Shown here one piece after another: positions 35,819 through 44,837 of a stretch of 64,000 bases of DNA. How positions within the stretch are numbered: position 1 is the stretch's first letter; every line of letters begins with the position of its first letter. The stretch is from assembly GCF_026314945.1 (NCBI RefSeq), contig NZ_CP111121.1, positions 4,650,001-4,714,000 on the forward strand. The letters run 5' to 3'. A program made the position numbers and the translations under genes. This DNA is from Chryseobacterium fluminis (GTDB lineage: Bacteria; Bacteroidota; Bacteroidia; Flavobacteriales; Weeksellaceae). The notes beneath the pieces were generated by a model. It searched no databases. It worked only from the letters and a program-made list of their open reading frames with translations, and was not told the origin of the DNA.

Positions 35819-37014
35819 ATGATCTCTAAAAAGTATCTTGAAAATTTACAGAACGAACTACACAATATCGATAACGACGGACTTTATAAAAGAGAAAGAA
35901 TCATCACTTCTCAGCAGAGTGCAGAAATAGAAGCAAACGGAAAAAAGCTTTTGAACTTCTGTGCCAATAATTATCTGGGATTATCAAACCAACCTGAAGT
36001 AATGAAAGCTTCCCAGGATATGATCGCATCTCACGGATACGGAATGTCTTCAGTACGTTTTATCTGCGGAACACAGGATATTCACAAGCAGCTGGAACAA
36101 AAAATTGCTGACTTTTTAGGATTAGAGGATACCATTCTTTACGCCGCCTGTTTCGATGCGAACGGAGGGGTTTTTGAACCTTTATTTACAGAAGAGGATG
36201 CGATTATATCCGATGAGCTGAACCACGCTTCGATCATCGATGGGGTCCGTCTGTGTAAAGCAGCAAGATACCGATACAAAAATAATAATATGGAAGATTT
36301 GGAAGCTCAGTTAATTGCTGCTTCAGAAAAAACCACCGTTTTAAAATTATTGTAACAGACGGTGTTTTCTCAATGGACGGTATTGTTGCAGACCTGAAAG
36401 GGGTTTGTGACCTGGCTGATAAATATGACGCTTTGGTAATGGTCGACGATTCCCATGCTACAGGTTTCATCGGAAAAACAGGTCGCGGAACACATGAAGC
36501 GAATGAAGTGATGGGTAGGGTAGACATTATTACTTCTACTCTCGGAAAAGCATTGGGAGGAGCATTGGGAGGATTTACTTCCGGTAAGAAAGAGATCATC
36601 GATATGCTGAGACAACGCTCAAGACCTTATTTATTTTCTAATTCTCTGGCTCCCGGAATTGTAGGGGCAGCTCTGAAAGTGCTGGATATGATTTCCGGGG
36701 ATACTTCTCTTCGGGATCAGGTAATGGAAAATGCTGAATACTTCAGAGCCGAAATGAAAGCTAAAGGTTTTGATATTCCTGATGGGGATGCGGCCATTGT
36801 TCCGGTAATGCTTTATGATGCACCTCTCGCTCAGAAAATGGCCGAGAAATTAATGGATGAAGGCATCTATGTTATCGGATTCTTCTATCCTGTTGTACCG
36901 AAAGGGAAAGCAAGAATCAGAGTTCAGCTTTCTGCAGCGCATACAAGAGAACATCTGGACAAAGCGATCGTTGCTTTTGAAAAAGTAGGAAAAGAATTAG
37001 GCGTTATTTCTTAA
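35819..37014 (+). pseudogene. kbl: Glycine C-acetyltransferase (2-amino-3-ketobutyrate CoA ligase), frameshifted
   Basis: PLP enzyme of threonine degradation that joins glycine and acetyl-CoA or runs in reverse. The first frame (35819-36355) reads the normal N-terminus through [14 protein letters not shown] and [23 protein letters not shown], then goes wrong after AASEK. With one more A in the run at 36327-36332 it would read [20 protein letters not shown] and continue into the second frame to 37014. That gives 398 residues, the normal length. The PLP lysine lies in STLGKALGG. The indel is in a homopolymer, so a sequencing error is the likeliest cause. No tdh gene is nearby. Confidence 0.88.
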
Positions 37015-37116
37015 TTTTTCAGCTCATTATAAATACAGATGCTTCTACAGATTCAGCATGGCAATTCTAATACGAACTGTTGTTTACGGATAACGGTATA
37101 TTAGTAATGTAGTCTC

Positions 37117-37140
37117 GCTGAGCCTGTCGAAGCATTTTTT
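37117..37140. repeat. Dispersed repeat GAGCCTGTCGAAGCATTTTT
   Basis: The segment GCTGAGCCTGTCGAAGCATT with a T tail occurs here, inverted and slightly diverged at 59857-59879, and in a related form at 42080-42107. It is an intergenic repeat of unknown role. Confidence 0.55.
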
Positions 37141-37199
37141 TCTATACATTGATATATTCTTTACAAAGAATTTTTATTTTTAAAGAATATATAAAAACT

Positions 37200-37207
37200 T
37201 ATCTTTG
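37200..37207 (+). promoter_or_regulatory. hemJ -7 box
   Basis: TATCTTTG lies 17 bases upstream of the ATG at 37225 and matches the TAnnTTTG consensus. Confidence 0.5.
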
Positions 37208-37224
37208 TCAATAATTTTTTCTGA

Positions 37225-37776
37225 ATGCTTTATACAATCATAAAAGCACTGCACATTATATTCATGGTAAGCTATTTTGCGGGGGTCTTTTATCTCGTGA
37301 GAATTTTTGTTTACTATAAAGACACCGACGAATTCGCGGAGGACAAAAAGAAAATTTTAAGAGAACAGTATACATTCATGGCCCGCAGGCTCTGGAATAT
37401 CATTACCGTTCCTGCCGGGATCATCATGGCCGTTTGTGGCCTAGTCATGATTTTCTTAAATACAGGATTAATGAAAATGCCCTGGTTTCACCTAAAATTA
37501 ACATTCCTGATCGGGTTGGCGGTATATCATTACTGGTGCTGGAAAAAAGTTTTACAGTTAAAAGAACTCAACGGCAATACCCTGGAAACCGCCAATATCA
37601 AGCTGAGACAGGCCAACGAAATCGCTACCTTTATCTTGTTTCTGGTCGTCTTCACGGTCATTTTAAAAACTCAGGTCATTGAATACTGGTGGCAATTAAT
37701 TACCGGATTTTTCGTTCTTGTATTTCTGATCATGATGACCGTAAAACTGGTTAATAAGAATAAGAAAAATAAATAA
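37225..37776 (+). CDS. hemJ: Protoporphyrinogen oxidase HemJ-like membrane protein
   Basis: The 183-residue integral membrane protein has about five helices. It matches the HemJ (UPF0093/CopD-like) family: KALHIIFMVSYFAGVFYLVRIFVYY near the N-terminus, MARRLWNIITVPAGIIM, and WFHLKLTFLIGLAVYHYWC. HemJ oxidises protoporphyrinogen IX in heme synthesis and probably binds heme through conserved His residues such as His10. It is followed by gldF after a short repeat-like gap. No heme biosynthesis genes adjoin it. Confidence 0.8.
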   Translation: MLYTIIKALHIIFMVSYFAGVFYLVRIFVYYKDTDEFAEDKKKILREQYTFMARRLWNIITVPAGIIMAVCGLVMIFLNTGLMKMPWFHLKLTFLIGLAVYHYWCWKKVLQLKELNGNTLETANIKLRQANEIATFILFLVVFTVILKTQVIEYWWQLITGFFVLVFLIMMTVKLVNKNKKNK

Positions 37777-37781
37777 AAGCT

Positions 37782-37852
37782 TTAGGCTGAAGGCTGTCAG
37801 CATTAAGCTTGGCCTGCCGCTTACAGCATATTGCTTACTGCAAATTTAAAAA
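37782..37852. repeat. Low-complexity AGCTTA/GGCTGAAGGCT-type intergenic repeat
   Basis: The short stretch before gldF is built from variants of the words AGCTT, GCTTAC and AGGCT. Such word-like repeats look like flavobacterial intergenic repeats, but only one is present here. It has no coding content. Confidence 0.35.
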
Positions 37853-37855
37853 ACT

Positions 37856-38584
37856 ATGATTGCAATTTTAAAAAAAGAACTCTGGAGCTATTTTGGGAAT
37901 TGGAGCGCGTGGATCATCATCGCAGCCTTCAGTCTGATCGCAACACTGTTTTTATTTTTTTTCGAAAATGATTCCAATATTTTTGACATCGGGCTGGCTT
38001 CTTTACAGAGCTATTTTGTTTTGGTGCCCTGGCTGCTGATGTTCATCATTCCTGCTCTTTCTATGAAAACTTTTGCGGAAGAACAGCAAACAGGAACATT
38101 AAACTGGTTGTTTTCCCAACCCTTAAAAATCTCGGACCTGGTTCTGGGTAAATTTTTATCCGTCTGGGTGGTCGGAGTTTTGTGTCTTATTCCCTCATTA
38201 ATTTATCTTTATACCGTTTATGTTTTGGGCGTTCCGGAAGGAAATATTGATCTTGGAATGACCTTCGGAAGCTATTTCGGATTAATTATTTTAATTGCAT
38301 CGTTCGCAGGAGTAGGAATTTTGGCTTCTTCACTTTCTCAAAACCAGATTATGGCTTACCTGCTGGGGGTTTTTATGTGTTTCATCATGTATTTCGGGAT
38401 CGAACAGCTGGCAAGCTATAAATTATTGGGTGGTGCTGATTTCATTTTGCAGAATCTTGGTTTTTACCAGCATTTCTTAGGTTTTACGAGAGGACTGATC
38501 GACTTCAGAGATGTTGCCTATTTTGTTTTAATCATCGGAGTTGCCTTAGTTTTGTCCAACCATTTTATCAATAAAAAGAAGTAG
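37856..38584 (+). CDS. gldF: Gliding motility ABC transporter permease GldF
   Basis: The 242-residue inner-membrane protein has about six helices. It starts MIAILKKELWSYFGNWSAWI and has the ABC-2 permease block KTFAEEQQTGTLNWLFSQPLK. GldF works with GldA (ATPase, not in this window) and GldG in an ABC system tied to gliding. It is followed by gldG after a three-base gap, clearly one operon. Length is normal for Flavobacteriia. Confidence 0.93.
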   Translation: MIAILKKELWSYFGNWSAWIIIAAFSLIATLFLFFFENDSNIFDIGLASLQSYFVLVPWLLMFIIPALSMKTFAEEQQTGTLNWLFSQPLKISDLVLGKFLSVWVVGVLCLIPSLIYLYTVYVLGVPEGNIDLGMTFGSYFGLIILIASFAGVGILASSLSQNQIMAYLLGVFMCFIMYFGIEQLASYKLLGGADFILQNLGFYQHFLGFTRGLIDFRDVAYFVLIIGVALVLSNHFINKKK

Positions 38585-38587
38585 AAT

Positions 38588-40258
38588 ATGAAGAAGATAT
38601 CCATAAAATCGCCATTCGGAATTTTACTGTTTGTTATTTTACCGTTGGTCGTTATTCTTGCTGTTTCTGGCATCAGATTAGACTTAACAAAAGAAAAAAG
38701 ATACACACTTTCCGATAATACGGTGAAGGTTTTGGAATCCATTAAAAAACCGGTAACCGTAGATGTTTATCTGGATGGAGATTTTCCTGCAAGTTTTAAG
38801 CAGCTGCAGAGCGAAACGAAATTTATGCTGGAAGAATTCAGAAAAATCAATCCGAAAATCGATTTCAAATTCATCGATCCCATCAAAAGTAAAATATCCC
38901 AGGATACGCTGATGGCCATGGGAATGCAGCCTTCCGTTCTTCCGGATGTGAAAGACGGAAAAGTTTCGCAGATTTATTTGTTTCCATATGCGGTGGTGAA
39001 ATACCGCGATAGAGGAGTATCCATTCCATTGGTTGTTCAGCAGACCGGAATCGACGCAGATCAGCAGTTAACGAAATCTATTGAAAATTTAGAATATAAC
39101 CTGGTTTCCAACATCAAAAATATTGCGGTTGATCAAAGAAAGAAAATCGGAATTCTGGTAAATCATGATGAGCTGAGTCCGGAAGAATTCCAGGGATTTA
39201 TGCATCTGGCTACAGAAAACTATGATGCAGGTCCTATTATTCCTAAAAATCAGACTGAACTGAGTATAGCAGATGTGCCGTTATTAAAGCAGATGAATGC
39301 GTTGGTCATTGCAAAACCGAGAAAAGCTTTTACAGATAATGAAAAAGTAATTCTTGATCAATACATTATGGGTGGAGGAAAAACACTCTGGATGATCGAT
39401 GCTGTAAATGCTGAAATGGATACACTGACCAGATCTAAAAAAGTGATGCCTTTCCCGGTAGACATTAATATGACTGACTTTTTCTTTAACTACGGCATCA
39501 GAATCAATCCTGCACTGGTGAAAGATGTGAAAAAATTTGCTTTATTGAGACTGGTGACCGGGGAAGTGGGCGGTAACCCGCAATATACAAGCCTTCCGTG
39601 GCCTTATTTCCCTTTAGGCATTGCTGAAAAAAATGATCCGATTACAAAAAATATCAATCCTGTTAAATTTGAATTCCCGACTTCCATCGATACCTTAGGC
39701 GGGAGAAAAAACATAAAGACCAGGGTTCTCTTTGAATCGAGTGAAAGAACATTGCTGAAGCAGGTTCCGAACTATGTTGATCTTAAGGAAATCGCGAGTG
39801 TCGACAGTCTTGGCCAGATGGAAAAACCAAGCACACCGAAAATCTATGCCGTTGCTTTGGAAGGAAAGTTTAATTCTGCCTATGCGTCAAGAATTGAAAG
39901 AAAATCATACCCGGGTTTTAAAGGCACAAGCCCTGAAAATAAAATGATCGTCATCGCAGACGGAGATGTAGGAAGAAATAAAGTAATCAAAGGCGAACCT
40001 TTACCTTTAGGGGTAGATATGCTGACCAACGAACAATTCGGAAACGAGCAGTTTCTAAGAAATGCTCTCGACTATCTCCTGGATGACAGCAACCTGATGG
40101 AACTTCGAAACAGAAATATTGAAGAACGTCTTCTCGACCGACAGAGAATTACGGAAGAGAAAAATAACTGGCAATGGTTTAATTTGCTGTTTCCTTTAGC
40201 GATTATCGGTATTTTGGGCGGTTTGTTCTTCTGGTTAAGAAAGAAGAAATTTGGATAA
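38588..40258 (+). CDS. gldG: Gliding motility ABC transporter component GldG
   Basis: The 556-residue protein has an N-terminal membrane helix (FGILLFVILPLVVILAVSG), a large periplasmic domain of the GldG/DUF4350-like fold, and a C-terminal helix (WFNLLFPLAIIGILGGLFFWL) with a basic tail. The conserved RLDLTKEKRYTLSDNT start and IMGGGKTLWMIDAVN block are typical. It is partner of gldF in the same operon. A terminator shared with the toxin gene on the other strand follows. Confidence 0.94.
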   Translation: MKKISIKSPFGILLFVILPLVVILAVSGIRLDLTKEKRYTLSDNTVKVLESIKKPVTVDVYLDGDFPASFKQLQSETKFMLEEFRKINPKIDFKFIDPIKSKISQDTLMAMGMQPSVLPDVKDGKVSQIYLFPYAVVKYRDRGVSIPLVVQQTGIDADQQLTKSIENLEYNLVSNIKNIAVDQRKKIGILVNHDELSPEEFQGFMHLATENYDAGPIIPKNQTELSIADVPLLKQMNALVIAKPRKAFTDNEKVILDQYIMGGGKTLWMIDAVNAEMDTLTRSKKVMPFPVDINMTDFFFNYGIRINPALVKDVKKFALLRLVTGEVGGNPQYTSLPWPYFPLGIAEKNDPITKNINPVKFEFPTSIDTLGGRKNIKTRVLFESSERTLLKQVPNYVDLKEIASVDSLGQMEKPSTPKIYAVALEGKFNSAYASRIERKSYPGFKGTSPENKMIVIADGDVGRNKVIKGEPLPLGVDMLTNEQFGNEQFLRNALDYLLDDSNLMELRNRNIEERLLDRQRITEEKNNWQWFNLLFPLAIIGILGGLFFWLRKKKFG

Positions 40259-40261
40259 CAG

Positions 40262-40293
40262 AAAAAAAAGAGAAGTTTTGACTTCTCTTTTTT
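40262..40293. terminator. Bidirectional terminator shared by gldG and the toxin gene
   Basis: AAAAGAGAAGT pairs with ACTTCTCTTTT around TTTG, flanked by A and T tracts. Its right edge overlaps the stop codon of the toxin gene. Confidence 0.82.
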
Positions 40294-40609
40294 ATTGTCT
40301 TTCGTGAATTTTAATGGGATTTTGTCTCGTATCGAAAACATCACTAATTTCAATTCGTTCTTTTGCTTCATTGAACCAATAAATGATTTTATAATTTTTA
40401 TAAATCAGATATCTGAAATTTTCATTTCTTGAAAAAAGCAATTCTTCTTTTTGTCCTATTTCTTTCTGAAAATTAAGTGTATGTGTTTTTTCAACAATTC
40501 CAATAACTAAATTTTTTGCAATTCTGTGACTTGCTTTTAATTTATAATAGTCAAAAATATTTTTTAACTGGTCTTTTGCAAAATCTGTCCAAAATATCTT
40601 TATTGCCAT
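40292..40609 (-). CDS. RelE/ParE superfamily toxin
   Basis: The 105-residue protein has the ParE-like pattern: N-terminal IFWTDFAKDQLKNIFDYY helix pair and the C-terminal strands FRYLIYKNYKIIYWFNEAKERIEISDVFDTRQNP. ParE toxins block gyrase, and RelE ones cut mRNA; the sequence fits the ParE side but does not settle the target. It overlaps the upstream antitoxin gene by ten bases, so the pair is translationally coupled. Confidence 0.85.
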   Translation of the reverse strand: MAIKIFWTDFAKDQLKNIFDYYKLKASHRIAKNLVIGIVEKTHTLNFQKEIGQKEELLFSRNENFRYLIYKNYKIIYWFNEAKERIEISDVFDTRQNPIKIHERQ

Positions 40610-40836
40610 TGTTCTATTTCAGAGAGTAAATTATTAGAATCAGTAACTCTGTTATTTTTTGAATCATTTAAGGATTGATCAATTCGTTTATTGAGTTCTT
40701 CAACTGACAATGGTTTAGTATGATCTTCTTTCTCCAGCTTAGATAAAATATACTCTTCAATTTTATCAAAAAAACGCTCATCCTGCAGTTGAGCAAGATA
40801 GGTGATAAGGTTTAATTTTCTTGTTTGAATATCCAC
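40600..40836 (-). CDS. Antitoxin of the ParE-type toxin-antitoxin pair
   Basis: A small charged protein of 78 residues directly upstream of the toxin, overlapping it by ten bases. The helical N-terminal part (KLNLITYLAQLQDERFFDKIEEYILSKL) and the flexible acidic C-terminus match flavobacterial antitoxins paired with ParE toxins. A -7 box on the minus strand (TAATTTTG, 40862-40855) lies 18 bases before the ATG. Confidence 0.8.
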   Translation of the reverse strand: MDIQTRKLNLITYLAQLQDERFFDKIEEYILSKLEKEDHTKPLSVEELNKRIDQSLNDSKNNRVTDSNNLLSEIEQWQ

Positions 40837-40963
40837 GACCGATGTATTTTAAATCAAAATTACAAATTAATTTCTAATTGTTTCCCAAAGAGATAACAAA
40901 TTAAAAAACATGTTATGGCTAAAGTTAAAACAAAAAACGGGAACCTTAAAGTCTCCCTGTGTT

Positions 40964-41878
40964 TCAGTTAAACAACTTCCTGAATTCCCCCGGCGACTGA
41001 GTCGTTTTCTGCTTAAACAACTTGCTGAAAGACTGCGGATGCTCAAAGCCCAGTTCATACGCGATTTCACTTATAGAAAGACTTGTTGTACTCAAACGTT
41101 CTTTTGCGGTGTCAATAATTTTATTCTGGATATGCTGTTGGGTATTCTGTTGGGTGTGAATGCGGAGCAGACTGCTTAAATAATTGGGAGAAATATTCAT
41201 TTGTCCGGCGATGGTTTTCACAGAAGGAATTCCATTTTCGATGAGATAACCTTTTTCAAAATATCGGGAAAGAACTTCCTCGAATTTTACCAGCAATTCA
41301 TGGCTGGACTTTTTTCTAGTTAGAAACTGGCGCTCATAAAACCGTTCGGCATAAATAAGGAAGAGGTCCAGCTGAGCAACAATCAGTTCCTGTGTAAATT
41401 TATCGATGTTGGTCTGATATTCTTTTTCGATATTTTTAAATAAATCAACGATAATCTGCTCTTCCTTATCCGAAAGAAAAAGAGCCTCATTAATCTGGTA
41501 GCTAAAAAAATCGTACGATTTTATTTTCTTAATTAAAGAAGTTCCCCAAAGAAAATCCGGATGGATCAGCAATAAATATCCCGTAGGCTCTACTTCAACA
41601 TCGGGTTTCATCTCAAGACTTAAAAACTGGAGCGGAGAAACAAAACATAACACCCCGGAATCAAAATCATATTCCTGCTGTCCGTAGTTGAATTTCGCAT
41701 TCACATTCCTTTTCAAACCTATTGAGTAGAAATTCTGGACCCATTTCAGCTCGGTGTCGTTTGTAGGATAGTTGACCTTGCTGTAATCAATAAGGCTGAT
41801 CAAAGGATGTTCAGGATTCGGGAGATTACAGAAAGCATGAAATTCAGAAAGGGAATTAAAACGAAATGTCTTTTTCAT
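40964..41878 (-). CDS. AraC family transcriptional regulator
   Basis: DNA-binding regulator of 304 residues, taking the ATG at 41878 (MKKTFRFNSLSEFHAFCNLP); an ATG at 41914 would add 12 residues without family support. The N-terminal half is a cupin-like sensor domain. The C-terminal 100 residues hold two helix-turn-helix motifs (VKTIAGQMNISPNYLSSLLR and SISEIAYELGFEHPQSFSKLFKQKT). The divergence-free arrangement with the SDR gene upstream on the same strand suggests it may control that gene. The effector is unknown. Confidence 0.9.
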   Translation of the reverse strand: MKKTFRFNSLSEFHAFCNLPNPEHPLISLIDYSKVNYPTNDTELKWVQNFYSIGLKRNVNAKFNYGQQEYDFDSGVLCFVSPLQFLSLEMKPDVEVEPTGYLLLIHPDFLWGTSLIKKIKSYDFFSYQINEALFLSDKEEQIIVDLFKNIEKEYQTNIDKFTQELIVAQLDLFLIYAERFYERQFLTRKKSSHELLVKFEEVLSRYFEKGYLIENGIPSVKTIAGQMNISPNYLSSLLRIHTQQNTQQHIQNKIIDTAKERLSTTSLSISEIAYELGFEHPQSFSKLFKQKTTQSPGEFRKLFN

Positions 41879-42198
41879 AAGGACTAAGTTAAATTTTTTT
41901 TGTAAAAAGTACAATGTATTTAATTATAAGGGGACAGCTCCAATAGTCTTAGCCTGACACGATATAAATTTCGGGATATTATAACGTTTCGTATCAGTTT
42001 CTGTCATCCTGAGCAAGAAGCAGCCGAAGGATTGGTGATGATTAGAAATTCTTTTTAATAAAGTTGAATATAAAAAATAAAAAATCCTTCGACAGGCTCA
42101 GGATGACACATTGTAAACTTTGCGTGTAATTATAACGGGTCGTATTGGTTTCTGTCATCATGAGCGCGAAGAAGTCGAAGAATTTTTCGGTGGTGAAA
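41879..42198. repeat. Intergenic region with direct and inverted repeats
   Basis: This gap of about 320 bases holds two 56-base direct repeats, 41978-42033 and 42129-42184, both beginning ATTATAACG and containing TGTCATC-x-TGAGC and GAAG-x-ATT. Between them, at 42080-42107, is the reversed form with CCTTCGACAGGCTCAGGATG. First and middle units could fold together into a long hairpin. No coding sequence is seen. Confidence 0.7.
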
Positions 42199-43038
42199 TT
42201 AAATCACTGTAGAAAACGTCAGATCACTCCATTTTTCAGCATCTCCTGTGATTGTCTTAATTTTATTGTTCAGGAATTCATCTGTTCCGCTTCCCAATAG
42301 GAAATGTACCGGTGGATTCTGCTCTTCGCTCATGGCGATCAGGGCTTCTGCTCCTTTGCCGGGATCGTTGGGTTGGTTCCCGTTAATCTCATCGAGGTGA
42401 GCCTGCTCAGAATTCCTTGCCGCTTCATATTCAGGAATAGAATTTTCCGGTGTTCTCGCAGATTCTTTAGATAAGAAATCCGTTCTGAAATATCCGGGAT
42501 ACACCACGGTAGCTTTCACTCCGAAATCTTTAATTTCCTCTGCCAGGGCTTCCGTTAATCCTGCCACAGCAAATTTTGTGGAACAGTAAATTCCCCAACC
42601 CGGAAAATTACCTGCATAACCGCCGATCGAAGAAATATTGAAAATATGTCCTGATCTTTGCTCACGGAGATAAGGCATCGCATTTCGGATTACGTTCAGC
42701 GTTCCGAAAACATTGATATCAAAATTGGCCCGGGCTTCTTTATCTGAAAGCTCTTCCAGGGTTCCAATTTGTCCGTAGCCCGCATTATTGACCACCACAT
42801 CCAGCTGTCCGAAATGGCCGACTGTTTTGGCAATGGCTGATTTTACATTTTCATCATCCGTTAAACTTACTTCAAGCGGCAAAAAGATCTCCGATGCCTC
42901 TCCGATTTCGGAGATTAGCGCTTGTACGTTTCTGGTGGTAGCAGCCACGCGATAGTTCTTCTCCAGTAATTTTTTGATTAAGGCTAATCCCAGACCTTTT
43001 GAGGCTCCTGTTACAAACCATACTTTTGTTGTTTCCAT
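42199..43038 (-). CDS. Short-chain dehydrogenase/reductase
   Basis: NAD(P)-dependent oxidoreductase of about 279 residues, starting at 43038 (METTKVWFVTGASKGLGLAL); an upstream ATG at 43074 would add 12 residues. Rossmann signature TGASKGLG, the NNAGYG block, the catalytic Ser in NISSIGG and Tyr-x-x-x-Lys (YCSTK) are all present. This fits the classical SDR group acting on small carbonyls or alcohols; the substrate is unknown. It is upstream of the AraC gene on the same strand. Confidence 0.92.
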   Translation of the reverse strand: METTKVWFVTGASKGLGLALIKKLLEKNYRVAATTRNVQALISEIGEASEIFLPLEVSLTDDENVKSAIAKTVGHFGQLDVVVNNAGYGQIGTLEELSDKEARANFDINVFGTLNVIRNAMPYLREQRSGHIFNISSIGGYAGNFPGWGIYCSTKFAVAGLTEALAEEIKDFGVKATVVYPGYFRTDFLSKESARTPENSIPEYEAARNSEQAHLDEINGNQPNDPGKGAEALIAMSEEQNPPVHFLLGSGTDEFLNNKIKTITGDAEKWSDLTFSTVI

Positions 43039-43074
43039 TTTTAAATGTTTTATTGTTGTTAAATGATGGTACAA

Positions 43075-43294
43075 AGATGAGAAGTCAGGTAATTATAAAA
43101 GTAGCCCAATCAACGAATGATGTAACTGAATCGTGAATATGTAAATAAAAAGAAAAACCAGGAGGTTTCTCTACAGTTTGAATGTTGTTCTTTTAGTTTG
43201 GGATGAAGCAACAAACCTTAAAGGTTTAATAATAGATATCTGGATTTTAAATGCTGATGGCATTTAAAATGAAACCGAAAGTTTCTCAGTATGA
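43075..43294. other. Intergenic region with two palindromes
   Basis: This gap contains AAACCTTAAAGGTTT (43213-43227) and an 11-bp inverted repeat, ATTTTAAATGC / GCATTTAAAAT (43244-43254 and 43260-43270). The second could terminate the DUF2314 gene ending at 43295. Nothing coding is seen. Confidence 0.4.
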
Positions 43295-44116
43295 TTAATT
43301 TTCCAGAACAGGAATCAGATGCTCCCAATTGAGCTGCCTGGCAAAGTCCAAAGCTGTTTTTCCGTTATTGGTCTTTTGGTTTTTATCAGCTCCCGCCTTC
43401 AGAATAACTTCTACGGAACTTTGGTTGCCGGCAATCGTTTCTTTATGAAGTAACGTATAGCCATGATCATCGACATGAGTAAGCTCATCAGGATAATCTT
43501 TTAAAAACGTAATGAAATCTTCCCGCATATTTCTGCTCATCGGATGTTCTATAAGATTTTCTGGTTTTTCTTCTTGCTCGTGAACGACCTCAATATGATT
43601 AAAATCTCCAAAATCCAGTCCCCAATAAGAATCATGTTCTTTCCTTTCTGCATCAGTAGCCATATCGGCGCGCATCTTATGAATGGTAAATCCTCCGTAG
43701 GCCTTGGGAACAGGCTCTTTCGGAGAAGAAAATAATGAAGAGATACCTTTCTGTTTTTTTACGCTTGGAGTGATCGCAAAAAGCCAGTCGCTGATTTCAT
43801 TAAGAGGAATTTCAAAATAATCATCCGCCTTGATACTGGTAAGGTTATTGGGTTCATTCATGAGGTATCCTTTAACCGTATCTCCGTCAAAATCTATGTC
43901 ATTGATCCACATGTGTTCTACAATGTCATTGCCGGTTTCGGGGTCTTTTTCAGAAAAGGAGGCCTTTACACAGGCAAGGTTCAGTGCCGGAATGATTCTT
44001 CGGTATTCCCAGGAGACCTCTCTCCAGAAATATTTAAAGGTTTCCCGAGCTTTTCTGTAAGCTTCAATCATTTTGGGATCTGTTCCGTCTGTGAAGATGA
44101 AGGTGTTGTCTTCCAT
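43295..44116 (-). CDS. DUF2314 protein with C-terminal ankyrin repeats
   Basis: The 273-residue cytoplasmic protein has an N-terminal DUF2314/YegJ-like domain (about 1-115; ACVKASF...HMWINDIDFDGDTVKGYLMNEP) followed by a linker. The C-terminal part (about 210-273) has ankyrin-like repeats: HVDDHGYTLLHKETIAGNQSSVEVILKAGAD and NGKTALDFARQLNWEHLIPVL. Ankyrin repeats bind proteins; the DUF has no known activity. It is a single gene with no clear pathway. Confidence 0.8.
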   Translation of the reverse strand: MEDNTFIFTDGTDPKMIEAYRKARETFKYFWREVSWEYRRIIPALNLACVKASFSEKDPETGNDIVEHMWINDIDFDGDTVKGYLMNEPNNLTSIKADDYFEIPLNEISDWLFAITPSVKKQKGISSLFSSPKEPVPKAYGGFTIHKMRADMATDAERKEHDSYWGLDFGDFNHIEVVHEQEEKPENLIEHPMSRNMREDFITFLKDYPDELTHVDDHGYTLLHKETIAGNQSSVEVILKAGADKNQKTNNGKTALDFARQLNWEHLIPVLEN

Positions 44117-44266
44117 GAAATAATTTTTGTGATTTAAGTATTCAAAATATCAATGAGTATTTTACTGAAAGCATGATGAATACAAAGATGTTAATATTTT
44201 GATAGACCTAAAATACAAAAAATATTTAAACATAAGTTTAATTTTGTGAAAAACATACTCAGTTGA

Positions 44267-44695
44267 TCAGATGTCTTTTATAAAATCTTCATATTCATAA
44301 TAAAACCTTTCAAAGCCATCCATCTTCTCAACAAAGAATTCAAATATTTCCGACCATGTATTTTTATTAAAGATGGACACCCCATGTTTTTCAACCCAAA
44401 TCCTGGCGATTACTTTTCCGTTTTCCAGAGTAAAATATTCGTCCTTGTGGAAGTCTCCTGTAAAGTCTTTCAGAATATCTTCCAGAGACCAGATCTTCTC
44501 ATAATAAGCATTCCGGAAAACCTCATCTTTCATTTCGATATCTAAGGAAACTTCCGCCTTTTTATTGTCTGCATGAAACTTGAATGAAAAATCTTTCACT
44601 TTCGTATCATACAATAACCATTTTCTCGGAAAAGACTTTCCAAAAGCCGTCCAAAACTCCTTTTTTAACTGCTGTGCTTCTTGTTTACTGAACAT
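44267..44695 (-). CDS. DUF4268-type protein
   Basis: The 142-residue cytoplasmic protein is rich in aromatic and charged residues (KKEFWTAFGKSF near the start, YYEKIWSLEDILKDFTG in the middle, RFYYEYEDF near the end). This matches the DUF4268 family, found alone or fused to nucleases. Biochemical role is unknown. It is a lone gene with no signal peptide. Confidence 0.72.
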   Translation of the reverse strand: MFSKQEAQQLKKEFWTAFGKSFPRKWLLYDTKVKDFSFKFHADNKKAEVSLDIEMKDEVFRNAYYEKIWSLEDILKDFTGDFHKDEYFTLENGKVIARIWVEKHGVSIFNKNTWSEIFEFFVEKMDGFERFYYEYEDFIKDI

Positions 44696-44824
44696 AAAGC
44701 AAAAATAGGTATTTTGTTTGGAAGTCAGAATCCGGAGCAGAAAGCCGGTAGTGCGGTCTATACAGCTTCCAGTCCGGTCTTTCGGCCTATGAATCTAATA
44801 TTTACGCATTTCAAACTATTTTCT

Positions 44825-44832
44825 TATTTTTG
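44825..44832 (+). promoter_or_regulatory. -7 box of Rrf2 regulator, suggesting a leaderless mRNA
   Basis: TATTTTTG ends only five bases before the ATG at 44838. In Bacteroidota transcription starts a few bases after this box, so the mRNA would begin at or very near the start codon. Confidence 0.5.
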
Positions 44833-44837
44833 CTGTA

